A model generated the notes under the pieces. That model did not search any database and was not told the origin of the DNA. It worked only from the letters and a program-made list of their open reading frames with translations. A stretch of 64,000 nucleotides of DNA. Origin: Microbacterium terrae. GTDB taxonomy: Bacteria > Actinomycetota > Actinomycetes > Actinomycetales > Microbacteriaceae. The stretch is from NCBI RefSeq assembly GCF_017831975.1, contig NZ_JAFDSS010000001.1, positions 3,410,001-3,474,000 on the forward strand. The letters run 5' to 3'. This document shows, piece by piece, positions 61,861-64,000 of the stretch (the stretch's first letter is position 1; every line of letters starts with the position of its first letter). The position numbers and the translations under genes were made by a program.

Positions 61861-63078
61861 GTGACAGACCCTGCGACGCCCGACGGCACATCCGCCGACG
61901 CCGTGAGTCCGCGACCGCTGACCGTCCTCATCGGAGCGGACACGTTCCTGCCCCACGTGAACGGTGCGGCCCGCTTCGCCGAGCGCCTCGCGGCGGGCCT
62001 CGTATCGCGCGGCCACGACGTGCACGTGATGGCCCCGAGCGCCGGCCACCGCAACCACGGCGTCTTCGTCGAGACGATCGAGGGCGAGCCGATGACGATG
62101 CACCGGCTGCCGTCGTGGCGCTGGTACCCGCACGACTGGCTCACGTTCGTGATGCCGTTCATGTCGAAGCACTACGCACGTCGCGCCCTCGACGCGGTGC
62201 AGCCCGACGTCGTGCACATCCAGTCGCACATCGTGATCGGACGCGGTCTCGCGCGCGAGGCGCGCAAGCGCGGCATCCCGGTGATCGCGACGAACCACGT
62301 GATGGCCGAGAACATCCTCGACTTCACGGCACTGCCGAAGTTCCTCAACGACTTCGCCATCAAGCTCGCGTGGGATGACGCTGAGCGCACCTTCCACATG
62401 ACCCGGGCGGTCACGACGCCGACGCGCCGTGCCGCGGACTTCCTCGAGAAGACCATCGACATCTCGGGCGTCATCCCGATCAGCTGCGGCATCGAGGCGA
62501 GCAACTACACGCCCGATCTGTCGCCCCGTGACCGCAACCGCATCGTGTTCGTCGGACGGCTCACCACCGAGAAGCAGATCGACGTCGTCCTCCGGGCGAT
62601 CACGAAGCTCGACCCCGCGCTCGATGTGACCTTCGACATCGTCGGCGGCGGCGATCAGCGCCGCAATCTGGAGTCTCTCGCCACGGAGCTCGGTCTCGCC
62701 GACCGCGTGACCTTCCACGGGCGCACCACAGACGAGGAGCTGCGCGCGCTCCTCTCGCGGGCGAGCCTGTTCGCGATCGCGTCGATCGCCGAGCTGCAGT
62801 CGATCGCGACGATGGAGGCCATGGCTTCGGGCCTGCCGATCGTCGCGGCCGACGCGGTCGCGCTGCCGCACCTGGTGCACGACGGCGAGAACGGGTTCCT
62901 GTTCCGGCCGGGTGACGTCGACGACCTCGCCGCCAAGCTCGCCCGGGTGCTGACGCAGACCCCCGAAGAGCGTCTCGCGATGCAGCAGGCGTCGCTCGAC
63001 GGGGTCAAGGTGCACGACATGACCCGCACCCTCGAGACCTTCGAGGCGCTGTACCGCGACGAGCCGCTGCCCGAGTAG
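61861..63078 (+). CDS. Glycosyltransferase family 4 protein
   Basis: A 405-aa GT-B retaining glycosyltransferase. The N-terminal acceptor domain opens ADTFLPHVNGAARFAERLAA, a pattern common to lipid or glycan mannosyl/glucosyl transferases. The donor domain has IVFVGRLTTEKQIDVVLRAI, DIVGGGDQRRNLE, and the E-x7-E region ELQSIATMEAMASGLPIVAA. GTG 61861 start. Probably cytoplasmic and membrane-associated, acting on glycolipids or cell-wall glycans. The next gene is a second GT, 2 nt away. Confidence 0.93.
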   Translation: MTDPATPDGTSADAVSPRPLTVLIGADTFLPHVNGAARFAERLAAGLVSRGHDVHVMAPSAGHRNHGVFVETIEGEPMTMHRLPSWRWYPHDWLTFVMPFMSKHYARRALDAVQPDVVHIQSHIVIGRGLAREARKRGIPVIATNHVMAENILDFTALPKFLNDFAIKLAWDDAERTFHMTRAVTTPTRRAADFLEKTIDISGVIPISCGIEASNYTPDLSPRDRNRIVFVGRLTTEKQIDVVLRAITKLDPALDVTFDIVGGGDQRRNLESLATELGLADRVTFHGRTTDEELRALLSRASLFAIASIAELQSIATMEAMASGLPIVAADAVALPHLVHDGENGFLFRPGDVDDLAAKLARVLTQTPEERLAMQQASLDGVKVHDMTRTLETFEALYRDEPLPE

Positions 63079-63080
63079 CC

Positions 63081-64000
63081 GTGCACGTCGTCATCTTCGC
63101 GGACCAGCACCTGGCGACACTGGGCGGGGCGCAGGTGTCGACGCTGCTGCAGCGGCGCTTCCTCGAGACCGCCGGTCACACGGTCACCGTCGTCGCACCG
63201 GCGATGCACGGGCGCGCGCGGGCGCGGATCGTCGGCGGCGATGCGTCGTTCGTCGACATGCCGTCGGTGCCGATCACCCTCGATCGCGAATACTCGATGA
63301 CCTGGCCGGGTCGCCGGACCGACCGGTGGGTGGATGCCGCGCTGGCGGCGCGGCAGCCCGTCGACGTCGTGCATGTGCAGGCGGACTTCTGGGGAGCGTT
63401 CATCGGCTACCGGTTCGCGCGGCGGCACGGGCTGCCGGTCGTGCACACCATGCACAACCGCGTCGACGTCGGCATCGAGGCGACGGCGCCGTTCCCCGGT
63501 CTCGTGCTGCGGGCGCTGAACGGGTGGCAGCGCCGGGCGCTCGGTACCGGTGCCCGTGGTGCCGACGGCTGGGCCTACCTCCACGGGCTCGCCTCGGGGG
63601 CGACCGCGGTGACCGCTCCGTCGTCTCACTTCGCCCGCCGGCTCGAGCGCCATGGCGTGTTCTCGCGGGTCGACGTGATCTGGAACGGGATCGACGACGA
63701 GATCCTCGATGCCGCGCTCGACGCCGGCCCGCGCGGGCGTGCGCCGGGGCGCCCGCGCTTCGTGTGGCTCGGGCGCATGAGCCCCGAGAAGCGTCTGCTG
63801 CCCTTCCTCGAAGCCGTCGTCGCGTCGGGGATCGACGCCGAGGTCGAGGTGATCGGCGGGGGTGCGCAGCTGCGCGCGGCGCGGCGCATCGTCGAGGACG
63901 CGCGGTCCGCGGCATCCGTCGTGTTCGCCGGGAAGCTGCCCTACGCCGAGACGCTGCGCCGGATCGGCGCCGCCGACGCGGTGGTGCAGACGTCGATCGG
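63081..64000 (+). CDS. Glycosyltransferase family 4 protein, 3' partial
   Basis: Begins at GTG 63081, 2 nt after the previous stop, and stays open to the window end (306 codons seen). VVIFADQHLATLGGAQVSTL is the GT4 N-terminal loop; PVDVVHVQADFWGAFIGYRF, NGIDDE, and FVWLGRMSPEKRLLPFLEAV begin the donor domain, followed by EVIGGGAQLR. The last third, with the E-x7-E region, lies beyond the window. Likely co-translated with the preceding GT to build the same glycan. Confidence 0.9.
   Translation, partial: MHVVIFADQHLATLGGAQVSTLLQRRFLETAGHTVTVVAPAMHGRARARIVGGDASFVDMPSVPITLDREYSMTWPGRRTDRWVDAALAARQPVDVVHVQADFWGAFIGYRFARRHGLPVVHTMHNRVDVGIEATAPFPGLVLRALNGWQRRALGTGARGADGWAYLHGLASGATAVTAPSSHFARRLERHGVFSRVDVIWNGIDDEILDAALDAGPRGRAPGRPRFVWLGRMSPEKRLLPFLEAVVASGIDAEVEVIGGGAQLRAARRIVEDARSAASVVFAGKLPYAETLRRIGAADAVVQTSI

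Noticed and set aside
1..64000. CRISPR arrays, tRNA or rRNA genes, insertion sequences, prophage
   Set aside because: No regularly spaced repeats, cloverleaf genes, transposase or integrase motifs were seen anywhere in the window.

Overview
This is a 64 kb chromosomal stretch from a high-GC actinobacterium. A member of the Microbacteriaceae, probably Microbacterium or a close relative, fits best. That reading rests on the GC content, frequent GTG starts, an actinobacterial dnaK-grpE-dnaJ-hspR cluster with HAIR operators, a dCTP deaminase of the bifunctional actinobacterial type, and many leaderless promoters (a TAnnnT -10 box 6-7 nt before the start codon). No rRNA, tRNA, CRISPR array, transposase, integrase or phage gene was seen, and no gene-free stretch exceeds about 300 bp. 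The first and last genes are cut by the window edges.

Layout. (1) 1-7.4 kb: a plant-glycan locus with a sugar ABC permease, a YesL-like membrane protein, a GH36 alpha-galactosidase running in frame into a D-2-hydroxyacid dehydrogenase, a GH43 glycosidase and a LacI regulator. (2) 7.6-14.6 kb: an inward-reading operon with solute-binding protein, two permeases, a broken DHDPS-like remnant, a DHDPS/KDG-aldolase-like enzyme, an aldo/keto reductase and an FAH-family enzyme, next to a second LacI regulator. Paired TTACCGGTAA operators lie before the operon. (3) 14.6-16.1 kb: dcd and a membrane protein. (4) 16.2-21.9 kb: a polyamine-type ABC transporter divergent from a GntR regulator and a soluble cache-domain protein, with a perfect 16-bp palindrome between them. 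(5) 22.0-31.3 kb: an overlapping assimilatory sulfate-reduction operon (sulfite reductase, APS reductase, cysD, cysN, cobA, ferredoxin-NADP reductase, ferredoxin, thioredoxin-reductase-like protein) with a CbiX-type chelatase upstream. (6) 31.4-44.8 kb: two divergent MarR-like regulators with His/Gly-rich tails, a BCCT transporter, a solute-binding/VWA hybrid, two MFS proteins, a MalT-like LuxR regulator and small membrane proteins. (7) 44.8-49.0 kb: the DnaK chaperone operon with its repressor hspR. (8) 49.1-64.0 kb: a sortase-type surface adhesin, a DUF2252 protein, three AI-2E-family permeases, a SulP transporter, a DUF998-like protein, a K+ channel, a hypothetical protein and two tandem glycosyltransferases.

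How the parts work together. Regions 1 and 2 take up and break down plant sugars or sugar acids under LacI control. Region 5 encodes sulfate activation, APS reduction and sulfite reduction, together with the siroheme supply and the ferredoxin electron chain they need. Region 7 is the HspR-controlled heat-shock operon. The most unusual items are the in-frame glycosidase-dehydrogenase junction, the DHDPS remnant, a palindromic repeat translated inside cysD, the cache-only protein paired with a GntR regulator, the His-rich MarR pair, and a nested hairpin between dnaJ and hspR.
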